Origin: Eubacterium ramulus ATCC 29099
GTDB lineage: Bacteria; Bacillota; Clostridia; Lachnospirales; Lachnospiraceae
DNA: 42,748 nt
Assembly (NCBI RefSeq): GCF_000469345.1
Contig: NZ_KI271080.1
Location: forward strand, 1 to 42,748
Direction: 5' to 3'
Shown: positions 14,647 to 22,995 of the stretch, piece by piece
Layout: every line of letters starts with the position of its first letter
How positions within the stretch are numbered: the first letter of the stretch is position 1
Position numbers and translations under genes: made by a program
Notes under the pieces: model-generated
Databases searched by the model: none
The model's input: the letters and a program-made list of their open reading frames with translations, nothing else
Told to the model about the DNA's origin: nothing

Positions 14647-17600
14647 TTACTGTCTGCGTCTGTTTGCGCATACGATCGTTGTCCATGCACCTCCTGCAAG
14701 TGCGATCATTACAAACCAGAGAATCATTCCATTGCTGTCTGCTGTCTTCGGTACCGCAGATGCAGCAGCTGTGTTGGTGGCTGCATCGGATGTTTGGGTT
14801 CCATTTACGGTCTGATCTGCATTTGTTGTACCAGAAGTAATCATTCCAGCATTGCTTCCGTTGTTCGAAACGTTATTACCGGAACTACCTGTTCCATGAT
14901 TACCGGAACCGGCGTTTGCTCCATTGCTGTTTGCATTATTGCCGAAGCTGTTATTTAACCCACTATCTGTTCCGTTATTGTCCAAAGTATTGTCATTGGA
15001 ACCATTGTTGTTTCCATTGTCACTGCCGTTATTCTTATCAGATCCGTTGTTATTGGAATCATCCTGTTTCGGCTCAATGGTAAATGTCTTTGCCACGGTT
15101 CCATAGTAGTCCCCGATTCCGGTTACTGTTACGTTATAAGTACCAGCCGCTGAAAAACCATTTCCTGCTGCTCTCTCTGCCGGAGCTTCATAACGGATAA
15201 AGTAATCTTTACCTTCTTCCAGTACTTTTGTCTCATCGCCTTTATCGGTTACTTTGACTACCGGTGTCAGTTCTTTTCCGGTATAAGTCTGATTCTCAAT
15301 ATCAGCCACCGAAATTCCTTTTGTCACTTTCTCCGTCACAAACTGATCCAGTGGTGCTTCTGCATCAATCCCCGCCTTCCAGTAAAGACTCGCCAGCGGG
15401 TCATCCCCATTGTCAATGACGGTACCGTTTGCCATGTGGCGGTTTGGTCCTGTCACATATACCGTTCCGTCAATGGCCTGTCCCGGTGCTGCATGCCTGG
15501 ATGAACTTGCAGTTGCCCCCTGTAAAAATGCAGCGTTTGCAGTGATCACACCGTTTCCTGATACTGCATTTCCACCATTTCCCCAGAGAACATCTCCTCC
15601 GATAGCGGTAACCTGACCGTTTCCTTCGATTACTGCGTCATCCAGTTCAATTGCTGTACCACCATCCGTATACAGTAAGGTCTTGCCGCTTCCGCCGTAA
15701 GCAACCAGCTGTGCATCATCTTCCAGATGCAATGTTCCATTTGACACACGCAAAGCCGTCTGTCCGATCTCACTTCCGGCATCGTCACCCGCAATATATA
15801 CGTTGCCTTTGATGGTTACATTTCCGGTTGCAGTTACTACCGGCTCAGAAGTTGTACGATCTGTCAGATTTCCGTTTGCCAGATAGTTTGCATGGGAATA
15901 AATGGCTGCGTTTTCCAATACAGCACCATCCTCCAGCCGAAGCTGTCCGCAGATGGAAGCACCTGTTGTAAACTCCTCATGAAATGCGTCATAATTCATG
16001 GAAAATGTTCCACCGTCTTTTACATCAATGATTCCCTGTACCACAGAGTCATTCAGTGTCAGTTTACCGCCTTTTTCTACTACAATGCGGACACTGCTGA
16101 GCACTTTCATGTTTGTGAGTGTCAGATCGCATCCGTCCGGAATGTACAATGTCTGTGGAATAGTTCCTTTTTCCACTTCTTTCCATGCCAGATCATAACC
16201 GAGATATCCGTAAAGTCCGCTGCTCCTGGAGCCAAACCATGCTGCCAGCTCCTTCGGTACACGAACGCTCTCTTTTTCCCCTTCGACATTGCTGCCAAAG
16301 TTTTTGATTGCCCATGGCTCCATAATATTCCATGCATATTTTCCGCCGGCATAGTGTTTCAGATTTTCTGTAACCAGTTCTTCTGCCAGTGTCTCTTCCC
16401 CGGTGTATACATGAAATGGAAGCGTGTTGCTGACTGCCTTACGGCCCTGCATATCTTCGATCGATACGGAAACAACATAATTTCCTGCATCTTTCGGTAT
16501 TCCACTCAGGGTCACTCCACTGCTGATGGTCATATAGACCCCTTGCATACCGCTGTCACAATCTGCTGATGTGCCATTTTCTGTATCCGGAATGATGCTG
16601 ACACTGCATTTTTTACCATTCAGATTGATTTTTGACAGGTTATCCAGTTCTTCCCAGTCACTGGATTTCGGTTCTTCTCCTTTTTTCACCAATGCGCCGT
16701 ATACGGTAACATCACTGTTTTTGTTGGAATTCGCTCCGCCGGTACTTGCACCGGATACAGTATCATAGTTTTTCTGTCCTGTGATCGCACTGTCAAAAGT
16801 TCCTTTGATTTTTACAAACAGCTGGTAGGGATCACCCTGACCGTCATCTTCTGTCAGAGATGCTTTTCCGTCGGTATCAATGACAAGTTTCATGGTCAGA
16901 TCTTCATATCCCTTTGCACTTACAGTGATCACGTCGCCGCTTTTCAACACTGGAATAACCGGTGTGCTACTGTAATCTTTTGCTGCAAATACCAGTTTGT
17001 TGTCAGATGTATTCACATAGTATTTTCCGCCTGCAGACGGGCTGTAAGCAGTTTGCTCCCAATCCGTTCCGTTTACTTTCACACCTGTGACAGCTGCTGC
17101 ATAACCGCCAGCATTTTTAAATGAGACTTCCCACGCATTTCCAAAATAATCAGTGACAATCTTTACCCCACTGAGTTCGATTTTCTTCGGTGCAGCCTCT
17201 TTAAATGTAGCTTTTACACTCACATTTTCTGCCGGCATGGTAAACGTATATACCGTTTCAGACTCTTTTTCCAGCGCAACGGCTGTGCCATTCTCACCTG
17301 TCACCCGGATCATGTCCAGTTCATAACCATCATCCGGTGTCAATGTTACCGTCACAATTGTGCCTTCTTTCAGATCTTTGACAGCACTTAACGCTACGAC
17401 TCCATGTGCACTTGCTTCTGCCTCTGCTGTATAAGTTTTCTCAGCAGGCTGTTTATTTGCTATGACCGAAGCAGTGTAATCATATCCGTTTTTTTCTACT
17501 TTTACGGTCAGATCTTTGTAGCCGTCTGCTGTAATCGCAATCGTCAGCGGATATGTGATACCTGATGGACTGGCAATCTGAAGTGCTTTGAATGAATCAT

Positions 17601-17904
17601 AAGCTCCGGTTGCCGTTCCGATACCCCATACATTGGTATCACTGCTAAAGGAATTAATCGTTCCTTTTGTATATGCAGTACCATTGACAGTCACGCTGTT
17701 TACTGCATTCAGCCAGGCTGTATCTTCGAATCGGAGATTGATATTGTCTGTCCAGAAACCATTATGTACACATTCTTTTACCTCCGATGGTGCGTCTTTC
17801 GCTGCATCCTTTGCCTCTGCTGCCATAACCGGTGTCACCACCATAGACAGCATGAGCAATAATGACAAGAACAGCGATGTTATTTTTTTCCAGGTCTTTT
17901 TCAT
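14647..17904 (-). CDS. Large secreted cell-surface protein, HID/DUF1533-like and Ig-like domains
   Basis: Exported protein of 1085 aa with a clear signal peptide (about 1-29, ending VMAAEA). Domains by eye: an HID/DUF1533-like module (about 45-140), a Firmicutes beta-repeat with the DDGYELDMIRVTGENG...YTFTMPAENVSVKATF signature split across about 158-236, a second HID/DUF1533-like module (about 243-345), an Ig-like part, a glycine-rich beta-helix-like stretch (about 580-800), another Ig-like module (about 870-955) and an Asn/Gly/Ser-rich linker. The C-terminus has VPKTADSN, a hydrophobic helix and a basic tail (NRRRQ), like a sortase signal but with Ala in place of Gly. It is probably wall- or membrane-anchored and could serve adhesion or binding of host protein or haem; this is inference. 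RBS AAGGAGGAG lies just upstream and the promoter at 18000-18028. Confidence 0.87.
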   Translation of the reverse strand: MKKTWKKITSLFLSLLLMLSMVVTPVMAAEAKDAAKDAPSEVKECVHNGFWTDNINLRFEDTAWLNAVNSVTVNGTAYTKGTINSFSSDTNVWGIGTATGAYDSFKALQIASPSGITYPLTIAITADGYKDLTVKVEKNGYDYTASVIANKQPAEKTYTAEAEASAHGVVALSAVKDLKEGTIVTVTLTPDDGYELDMIRVTGENGTAVALEKESETVYTFTMPAENVSVKATFKEAAPKKIELSGVKIVTDYFGNAWEVSFKNAGGYAAAVTGVKVNGTDWEQTAYSPSAGGKYYVNTSDNKLVFAAKDYSSTPVIPVLKSGDVITVSAKGYEDLTMKLVIDTDGKASLTEDDGQGDPYQLFVKIKGTFDSAITGQKNYDTVSGASTGGANSNKNSDVTVYGALVKKGEEPKSSDWEELDNLSKINLNGKKCSVSIIPDTENGTSADCDSGMQGVYMTISSGVTLSGIPKDAGNYVVSVSIEDMQGRKAVSNTLPFHVYTGEETLAEELVTENLKHYAGGKYAWNIMEPWAIKNFGSNVEGEKESVRVPKELAAWFGSRSSGLYGYLGYDLAWKEVEKGTIPQTLYIPDGCDLTLTNMKVLSSVRIVVEKGGKLTLNDSVVQGIIDVKDGGTFSMNYDAFHEEFTTGASICGQLRLEDGAVLENAAIYSHANYLANGNLTDRTTSEPVVTATGNVTIKGNVYIAGDDAGSEIGQTALRVSNGTLHLEDDAQLVAYGGSGKTLLYTDGGTAIELDDAVIEGNGQVTAIGGDVLWGNGGNAVSGNGVITANAAFLQGATASSSRHAAPGQAIDGTVYVTGPNRHMANGTVIDNGDDPLASLYWKAGIDAEAPLDQFVTEKVTKGISVADIENQTYTGKELTPVVKVTDKGDETKVLEEGKDYFIRYEAPAERAAGNGFSAAGTYNVTVTGIGDYYGTVAKTFTIEPKQDDSNNNGSDKNNGSDNGNNNGSNDNTLDNNGTDSGLNNSFGNNANSNGANAGSGNHGTGSSGNNVSNNGSNAGMITSGTTNADQTVNGTQTSDAATNTAAASAVPKTADSNGMILWFVMIALAGGAWTTIVCANRRRQ

Positions 17905-17999
17905 ATGCTCCTCCTTTTTGTTATTGCTAACACTTGTTCTTTTTGCATAATGTGTGTTTCTTATGCGTAATTTTTGTTTGTATTAACTAACATTTTGCA

Positions 18000-18028
18000 A
18001 TTTTAGCAGACCGAAGAATCGCTGTCAA
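18000..18028 (-). promoter_or_regulatory. Sigma-A promoter of the surface-protein gene
   Basis: Minus strand TTGACA, 17-base spacer, TAAAAT, about 95 bp before the start codon. The leader that follows contains a GCATAA/TTATGC inverted repeat. Confidence 0.8.
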
Positions 18029-18085
18029 TTTGAAATCCTGATTTTTCCGCCAGTTGAATATTTTTCTCAAAAAAATGCGTTTCCG

Positions 18086-18134
18086 CACAAAAAAAGAAAG
18101 AAGCATTTCCTCAGAAAACACTTCTTTCTTTTTT
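18086..18134 (-). terminator. Bidirectional-looking terminator after the DnaJ-type gene
   Basis: AAAGAAAGAAG pairs with CTTCTTTCTTT around a 17-base loop and is flanked by A and T runs on both sides, so it could work on either strand. It lies 13 bases past the stop of the DnaJ-type gene on the minus strand. Confidence 0.85.
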
Positions 18135-18146
18135 CAACATTTTTTA

Positions 18147-19196
18147 TTAGCAGGCTTTCGCAAACTCTCTCAGTTTTTCCTTCGCTGTCTCATTCAGATT
18201 CTTCGGTACCTGAATCTGGACAACTGCATATTCATCCCCATGGATATTCTTATCTTTCATCGATACAATGCCTTTGCCCCTCAGACGGATCTTACTTCCG
18301 GACTGTGTACCCGGACGGATACTGCAGACCACGTTTCCAGTTAATGTCGGCACAACGGCCTCACCACCAAGAACTGCTGTGGTAAACGGAATTGTAATGT
18401 TGGTATACACATCCATACCTTTCCGTTCAAATCCGGCTCTGTCGCCAACCGTCACTTTCAGCAGCAGATCACCGGCTTCGCCACCGTTAAATCCCGGATT
18501 TCCCTTGCCTTTCAGACGTACGGTTTTACCGGTATCGATACCTGCCGGGATATTGACTTTCAGGGACTGTATCTGACCGTTTCCATCCTGCAGATGAATC
18601 ATTTTCTCACATCCAAACGCAGCATCATCAAAACTTACGGTGACATCTGCATGAATGTCGCTTCCTTTCTGCCGGAACTGACCTCTGCCAAAACCGCCGC
18701 TGCTGCCAAAGTCTCCAAAATGGCCATCCTGTCCGAATCCGCCGGCACCCGATCCGTTGCTGTAATACTGATGAAATCCACCATTTCCATCACTGTGGAA
18801 ACTATAACTTCTTCCACCACCGTTGGATCTTCCATGGAACATATCCCCGAAGATATCACCGAACATGTCACCCATATCTGCACCGTTAAAATGAAATTCC
18901 TGATAACCGCCATTCTGACCGGCACCGGCTCCACTGTATTGATAAGCACCGCCCTCCGGCATACTGCCGTCAAAGGCTGCATGGCCAAACTGATCGTACA
19001 GTTTCCGTTTCTCCGGATCACTCAGGATCGTATAGGCCTCTGTCACATCCTTGAACTTCTGCTCCGCAGCCGGATCTCCGGCGTTGGTATCCGGATGATA
19101 CTTCTTTGCAAGTTTTCGATATGCTTTTTTTATCGCCGTGGCGTCTGCATTTTTTGCAACGCCGAGTAATTCATAATAATCCTGTTTTGCTGCCAT
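18147..19196 (-). CDS. DnaJ/CbpA-type co-chaperone without zinc finger
   Basis: J-domain protein of about 349 aa that would stimulate a DnaK-type Hsp70 ATPase. The J domain is at about 5-70 with the HPD motif in [11 protein letters not shown] Gly/Phe-rich region follows (about 75-170: [13 protein letters not shown] and later [11 protein letters not shown]), then two beta-sandwich substrate-binding domains ([37 protein letters not shown]). The four CxxCxGxG repeats of classical DnaJ are missing, so this is a class B/CbpA-like J-protein rather than the main DnaJ. The frame is open to 19376, but ATG 19196 is where homology starts, with GGTGA upstream. It stands alone with its own promoter at 19367-19395, and no CIRCE element was seen. 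Confidence 0.93.
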   Translation of the reverse strand: MAAKQDYYELLGVAKNADATAIKKAYRKLAKKYHPDTNAGDPAAEQKFKDVTEAYTILSDPEKRKLYDQFGHAAFDGSMPEGGAYQYSGAGAGQNGGYQEFHFNGADMGDMFGDIFGDMFHGRSNGGGRSYSFHSDGNGGFHQYYSNGSGAGGFGQDGHFGDFGSSGGFGRGQFRQKGSDIHADVTVSFDDAAFGCEKMIHLQDGNGQIQSLKVNIPAGIDTGKTVRLKGKGNPGFNGGEAGDLLLKVTVGDRAGFERKGMDVYTNITIPFTTAVLGGEAVVPTLTGNVVCSIRPGTQSGSKIRLRGKGIVSMKDKNIHGDEYAVVQIQVPKNLNETAKEKLREFAKAC

Positions 19197-19321
19197 ACAA
19201 ATCACCATCCATTTCTTACTGTATATACGATATGTAACATGCAATGTTTTGCCTCTTTCCTCATAAAGCAGATATGCGCCATTGCCTTCACTGTTAAAAC
19301 ACTGCATTTTTCGATAGTATA

Positions 19322-19346
19322 AATCCCCGGGAAATTCCCGGGGATT
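19322..19346. repeat. Perfect inverted repeat in the DnaJ-type gene leader
   Basis: AATCCCCGGGAA is mirrored across a one-base centre, giving a perfect 12-bp stem. A T-rich tract follows on the plus strand and an A-rich tract precedes it on the minus strand. On the minus strand it falls in the 5' leader of the DnaJ-type gene, about 15 bases after the predicted start site. It may be a plus-strand terminator or a leader hairpin. Confidence 0.7.
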
Positions 19347-19366
19347 CTTTTTCTTGTTACACTTGT

Positions 19367-19395
19367 AATATAACACATAGTTTTTTGGATGTCAA
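19367..19395 (-). promoter_or_regulatory. Sigma-A promoter of the DnaJ-type gene
   Basis: Minus strand TTGACA, 17-base spacer, TATATT. It starts transcription about 165 bases upstream of the DnaJ-type start codon and just past the end of fdhD. Confidence 0.83.
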
Positions 19396-19433
19396 CAGAC
19401 AGATTTTAATTATATCGCATACATTGTTACCGT

Positions 19434-20225
19434 TCACACGCTGAGTGAACTGTACTCATAAATCCGCTCCGGATGAGAATAGATATTAAAGGTTTCATCT
19501 CTTGCAAAACCGATCAATGTGATCCCAAGCTGCTGCGCCAGCCGGCAGGAATAATTTGTCGGTGCCGACTTTGCAATCAACACAGAACAGCCCATGGCTC
19601 CCACTTTTTGCAGGATTTCCACCGGAACACGTCCGGAAAAGACCAGAATTCCATCCTTCATCGGAATTTTTCGAAGCAGGCAGTCACCAACCACCTTGTC
19701 TACAGCCACATGCCGGCTGATATCTTCTTTGTAAGATAAAAAAGTTCCATGATGGACTAATGCTGCACAATGTACACCACCGGTACGATGAAACAGTACC
19801 GAACGCTCCTCCAATTCTCTGGAATAAGTAAGCACTTCACTGACGGAAAGCCTTACATCATCCCATTTTGGAATGACTCCCTGTTCGTTCAGCAGCACTT
19901 CATCTTCCGGCAGAAGGTTTTCCATATCAGTGACGTTGGTCAGATATTCACGGATCGTGATATTTGCCATTCCATGTTCCTCATCCACATCGATGGTGCG
20001 TACATCTCCTGCGCCGGAAATATAACCACGCAGGTAAAGATACCCCAGAAATGCTTCCTTTTTGTCCCATGGGGAACAGGTTATCTCACCTGCCCCCCTG
20101 CCATTTACAACTAACTGATAACATTCTTCCACTACCAGATCTTTTTCCCCTGAAACCAGTGCACTTCCATTGTAAGTGACCACCTCGCGGGTTACGAAAT
20201 ATTCATCACTGATATGTTCTGTCAT
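19434..20225 (-). CDS. fdhD: FdhD-family formate dehydrogenase accessory protein
   Basis: Cytoplasmic protein of 263 aa, the family's usual length. In E. coli FdhD passes sulfur to the molybdenum cofactor of formate dehydrogenase. Signature blocks are present: FHRTGGVHCAAL, EDISRHVAVDKVVG, VFSGRVPVEI and SAPTNYSCRLA. The CxxC pair essential in E. coli FdhD, expected before the RTGG block, is not visible, so the sulfurtransfer route may differ. The gene starts 18 bp after the formate dehydrogenase stop with AAGGAAGAAG upstream and is the last of the fdh operon. No terminator with a T run was seen directly after it. Confidence 0.93.
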   Translation of the reverse strand: MTEHISDEYFVTREVVTYNGSALVSGEKDLVVEECYQLVVNGRGAGEITCSPWDKKEAFLGYLYLRGYISGAGDVRTIDVDEEHGMANITIREYLTNVTDMENLLPEDEVLLNEQGVIPKWDDVRLSVSEVLTYSRELEERSVLFHRTGGVHCAALVHHGTFLSYKEDISRHVAVDKVVGDCLLRKIPMKDGILVFSGRVPVEILQKVGAMGCSVLIAKSAPTNYSCRLAQQLGITLIGFARDETFNIYSHPERIYEYSSLSV

Positions 20226-20243
20226 AAGCTTCTTCCTTATCTA

Positions 20244-22955
20244 TTACTTCGTATTTTCTATCTTAACCGCACAAACTTTGTACTCCGGTGTACTGGAGAT
20301 AGAATCCAGCGCATCGGATGTCAGCCAGTTTGCACCACCATCCAGGAAGTGGAACGGCATCCAGCACTCACCCGGATTCGTCTTTCCGGATACATTTGCT
20401 GTCGTCTCGATACTTCCTCGACGGGAAGATACTTTTACTCTGTCGCCGTCTTTGATACCGATACGCTCTGCATCCTCGGTATTTATCTCAATGAAGGAAT
20501 GTCCGGAAATCTCGTTCAGTCCCTCGGTCTTGTCCGTCATGGCGCATGCATTGTAATGATACAGGACACGGCCTGTCATCATCTTCATCGGATACTCTTC
20601 ATCCGGAAGTTCCATGGACGGAATGTACTCGATCGGGTTGCAGAGACCAAGTCCCCGGGAGAACTTTCCGACATGCATGATCGGTGTGCCTGGATGATCC
20701 TTAGCGGTACAAGGCCACTGCAGACCTCTTCCTGCTACTTCCTCGCTGTCCAGACGTGCATGGCTGATACCTGCGAAGGAAGGTGTCACTGAAGCGACCT
20801 CGTCCATAACCTGTGCAGAGGTCAGATGCGGCTGCGGATAACCCATACGGTTCATGATCTCGGTAAAGATCCAGATATCTTCTCTGGTCTCGCCTTCGAT
20901 TTCAACTGCTTTGCGGATACGCTGTACACGACGCTCTGTATTGGAGAACGTTCCTTCTTTCTCCGCATAGGAACGGCCCGGAAGGACAACATCTGCCATT
21001 TTTGCAGTCTCTGTCAGAAATAATTCATCCATAACAAGGAAATCCAGGTTCTTTAATGCTTTGATCACATGTGCGGTATCCGGATCCGTGCGGACCGGAT
21101 CCTCACCGAAGATAAACAGACCGCGGATCTCTTTGGTCAGCATCTTTCCGAAGCACTCCGTTGCCTTTGTTCCTTCTTTCGGGTTCAGTTTTGTGCCCCA
21201 TGCTTTTTCAAATTTCTCCAGGACACCCGGTGCACTCAGTTTCTGATAACCCGGGAACTGATCCGGAGAAGCACCCATATCGCAGGCACCCTGTACGTTG
21301 TTCTGACCACGGATCGGGTTGACCCCACATCCCGGGCGTCCGAAGTTTCCGGTGATCATTGCCAGATTGGAGAGAGACATAACGCCCTCTGTACCGGTAT
21401 GATGCTCTGTAACACCCAGACAGTAGATAATGGCTGCATTTTTTGCGCTTGCATACATCTTGGCAGCCTCGATCAGTTTGTCCACATCAACGTGACAGAT
21501 CTCTGCTACTTTCTCTGCCGGATATTTGTCGATGACTTTCTTCATCTCCTCAAAGTTCTCCGTACGCTCATCGATAAACTTACGATCCTCGAGTCCTTCT
21601 GAAAGAATAATATTCATCATACCGTTTGCAAATGCTACGTTTGTACCCGGTGTCAGTTTCAGATGTACATCGGCGGCATGTGCCAGATCGATATCACGCG
21701 GATCTACAACAATCAGTTTGGTTCCTTTATGTACGGCACGCCGGATCTGCATACCAAGTACCGGATGTGCATGCTCCGGATTGGAACCAACCAAAAGGAT
21801 CAGGTCGGATTTCTGTGTGATATCCTCAATCGTATTTGTCATGGCTCCGGAACCAAGTGTGGTTGCCAGTCCGGCTACGGTCGGTGCATGGCAGACACGT
21901 GCACAGTTATCGGTATTGTTGGTATGGAACGCGGTTCTTACCATCTTCTGAAGCATGTAGATATCTTCGTTTGCAGAACGTGCACAGGCAAATCCTGCCA
22001 GAGAATCCCCACCGTAAGTATCTCTTAACTCAGTAAATTTCTTTGCCACATAATCCAGTGCTTCCTCCCAGGTCGCCTGCTCGAATTCACCGGTCTCTTT
22101 ATTTTTAATCAGCGGATGACGTACTCTGTCCGGATGATCTACGAAATCAAAAGAACCACTGCGGCCTTTGACACAGACCATGTTGTGGTTGGACGGGCCA
22201 TCTGCACCCTCTACGTCTACGATCTTGTTGTCTTTGACGATCAGGTCATACTGACATCCGGTTGCACAGTGCGGGCAGGTAGTACGCACACGTTTTACTT
22301 CCCACGCACGGTAATTTTTTCTTCTCTTGATGGTCAGGGCACCAGTCGGGCAGGCCTGTGCACAGTTACCGCAGGACTCACAGCGTGTCTCTTCCCAGTC
22401 CTCACCAAACGGTGCGTCAATGATTGTATATTTACCGGTTCTGCGCAGTTTGATCGCTCTTCTTCCGGTTGCAACCCGGCAAGTCTGTACGCAGCGCTGG
22501 CAGTAAATACATTTGGACGGATCATAGGACAGGAACGGATGTGAATCTTTTTTCGGAACATCACATTCCAGCAGGCTTCTGGATCCAATGTAAGGAGTTG
22601 TATCGATATCATATTCATTACAATATTTCTGAAGCTGGCAGTCACCGTTTTTCTCGCAGTTAAAGCAGTCAATATTATGATTGGAAAGAAGCAGTTTTAA
22701 AACCGTCTTTCTCGCATCGATTACTTTCCGGCTGGCGGTCTGCACAACCATACCTTCTTTTACTTTTGTGTTGCAGGCTGTGGCAAGTTCGTTTTTCCCC
22801 TCTACTTCTACTACACACAGGCGACAGGCTCCGATGTCACTGATGCCCTCTAAGTAGCAGAGTGTAGGGATTTCAATACCGGCAGTTTTTGCTGCTGCAA
22901 GAATTGTCATGCCCTCTGCTGCTTCCACGTTTCTTCCATCTATGGTTAAACGCAT
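20244..22955 (-). CDS. fdhF: Formate dehydrogenase alpha subunit, NuoG-like, Cys type
   Basis: Cytoplasmic molybdenum or tungsten enzyme of 903 aa that interconverts formate and CO2. The N-terminus is NuoG-like: [2Fe-2S] cysteines 33, 44, 47 and 61, a His-Cys cluster (His93, Cys97, 100, 106) and two ferredoxin-type [4Fe-4S] motifs (Cys149-159 and 192-202). The catalytic part has its own [4Fe-4S] site (Cys227, 230, 234, 261) and bis-MGD-binding regions. The active-site position, selenocysteine in E. coli FdhF, is Cys355 in NCARVCHAP, so no SECIS element is needed. RBS GGAGGTAA is strong. It lies 40 bp after the flavoprotein gene, its likely electron partner, and before fdhD. In a Lachnospiraceae background it could supply formate for the Wood-Ljungdahl pathway or oxidise it; direction is not shown by sequence. 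Confidence 0.95.
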   Translation of the reverse strand: MRLTIDGRNVEAAEGMTILAAAKTAGIEIPTLCYLEGISDIGACRLCVVEVEGKNELATACNTKVKEGMVVQTASRKVIDARKTVLKLLLSNHNIDCFNCEKNGDCQLQKYCNEYDIDTTPYIGSRSLLECDVPKKDSHPFLSYDPSKCIYCQRCVQTCRVATGRRAIKLRRTGKYTIIDAPFGEDWEETRCESCGNCAQACPTGALTIKRRKNYRAWEVKRVRTTCPHCATGCQYDLIVKDNKIVDVEGADGPSNHNMVCVKGRSGSFDFVDHPDRVRHPLIKNKETGEFEQATWEEALDYVAKKFTELRDTYGGDSLAGFACARSANEDIYMLQKMVRTAFHTNNTDNCARVCHAPTVAGLATTLGSGAMTNTIEDITQKSDLILLVGSNPEHAHPVLGMQIRRAVHKGTKLIVVDPRDIDLAHAADVHLKLTPGTNVAFANGMMNIILSEGLEDRKFIDERTENFEEMKKVIDKYPAEKVAEICHVDVDKLIEAAKMYASAKNAAIIYCLGVTEHHTGTEGVMSLSNLAMITGNFGRPGCGVNPIRGQNNVQGACDMGASPDQFPGYQKLSAPGVLEKFEKAWGTKLNPKEGTKATECFGKMLTKEIRGLFIFGEDPVRTDPDTAHVIKALKNLDFLVMDELFLTETAKMADVVLPGRSYAEKEGTFSNTERRVQRIRKAVEIEGETREDIWIFTEIMNRMGYPQPHLTSAQVMDEVASVTPSFAGISHARLDSEEVAGRGLQWPCTAKDHPGTPIMHVGKFSRGLGLCNPIEYIPSMELPDEEYPMKMMTGRVLYHYNACAMTDKTEGLNEISGHSFIEINTEDAERIGIKDGDRVKVSSRRGSIETTANVSGKTNPGECWMPFHFLDGGANWLTSDALDSISSTPEYKVCAVKIENTK

Positions 22956-22995
22956 CTGTTATTACCTCCATATATAAACTTGAACATTTTCCGTA

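Noticed and set aside
14925-15070. Asn/Gly/Ser-rich repeats that look like a tandem DNA repeat
   Set aside because: The units are irregular at the DNA level and encode the flexible linker before the surface-protein anchor; not a CRISPR or satellite array.
20244-22955. Possible selenocysteine formate dehydrogenase
   Set aside because: The active-site codon encodes Cys (TGC) and there is no in-frame TGA, so no selenocysteine insertion is needed.
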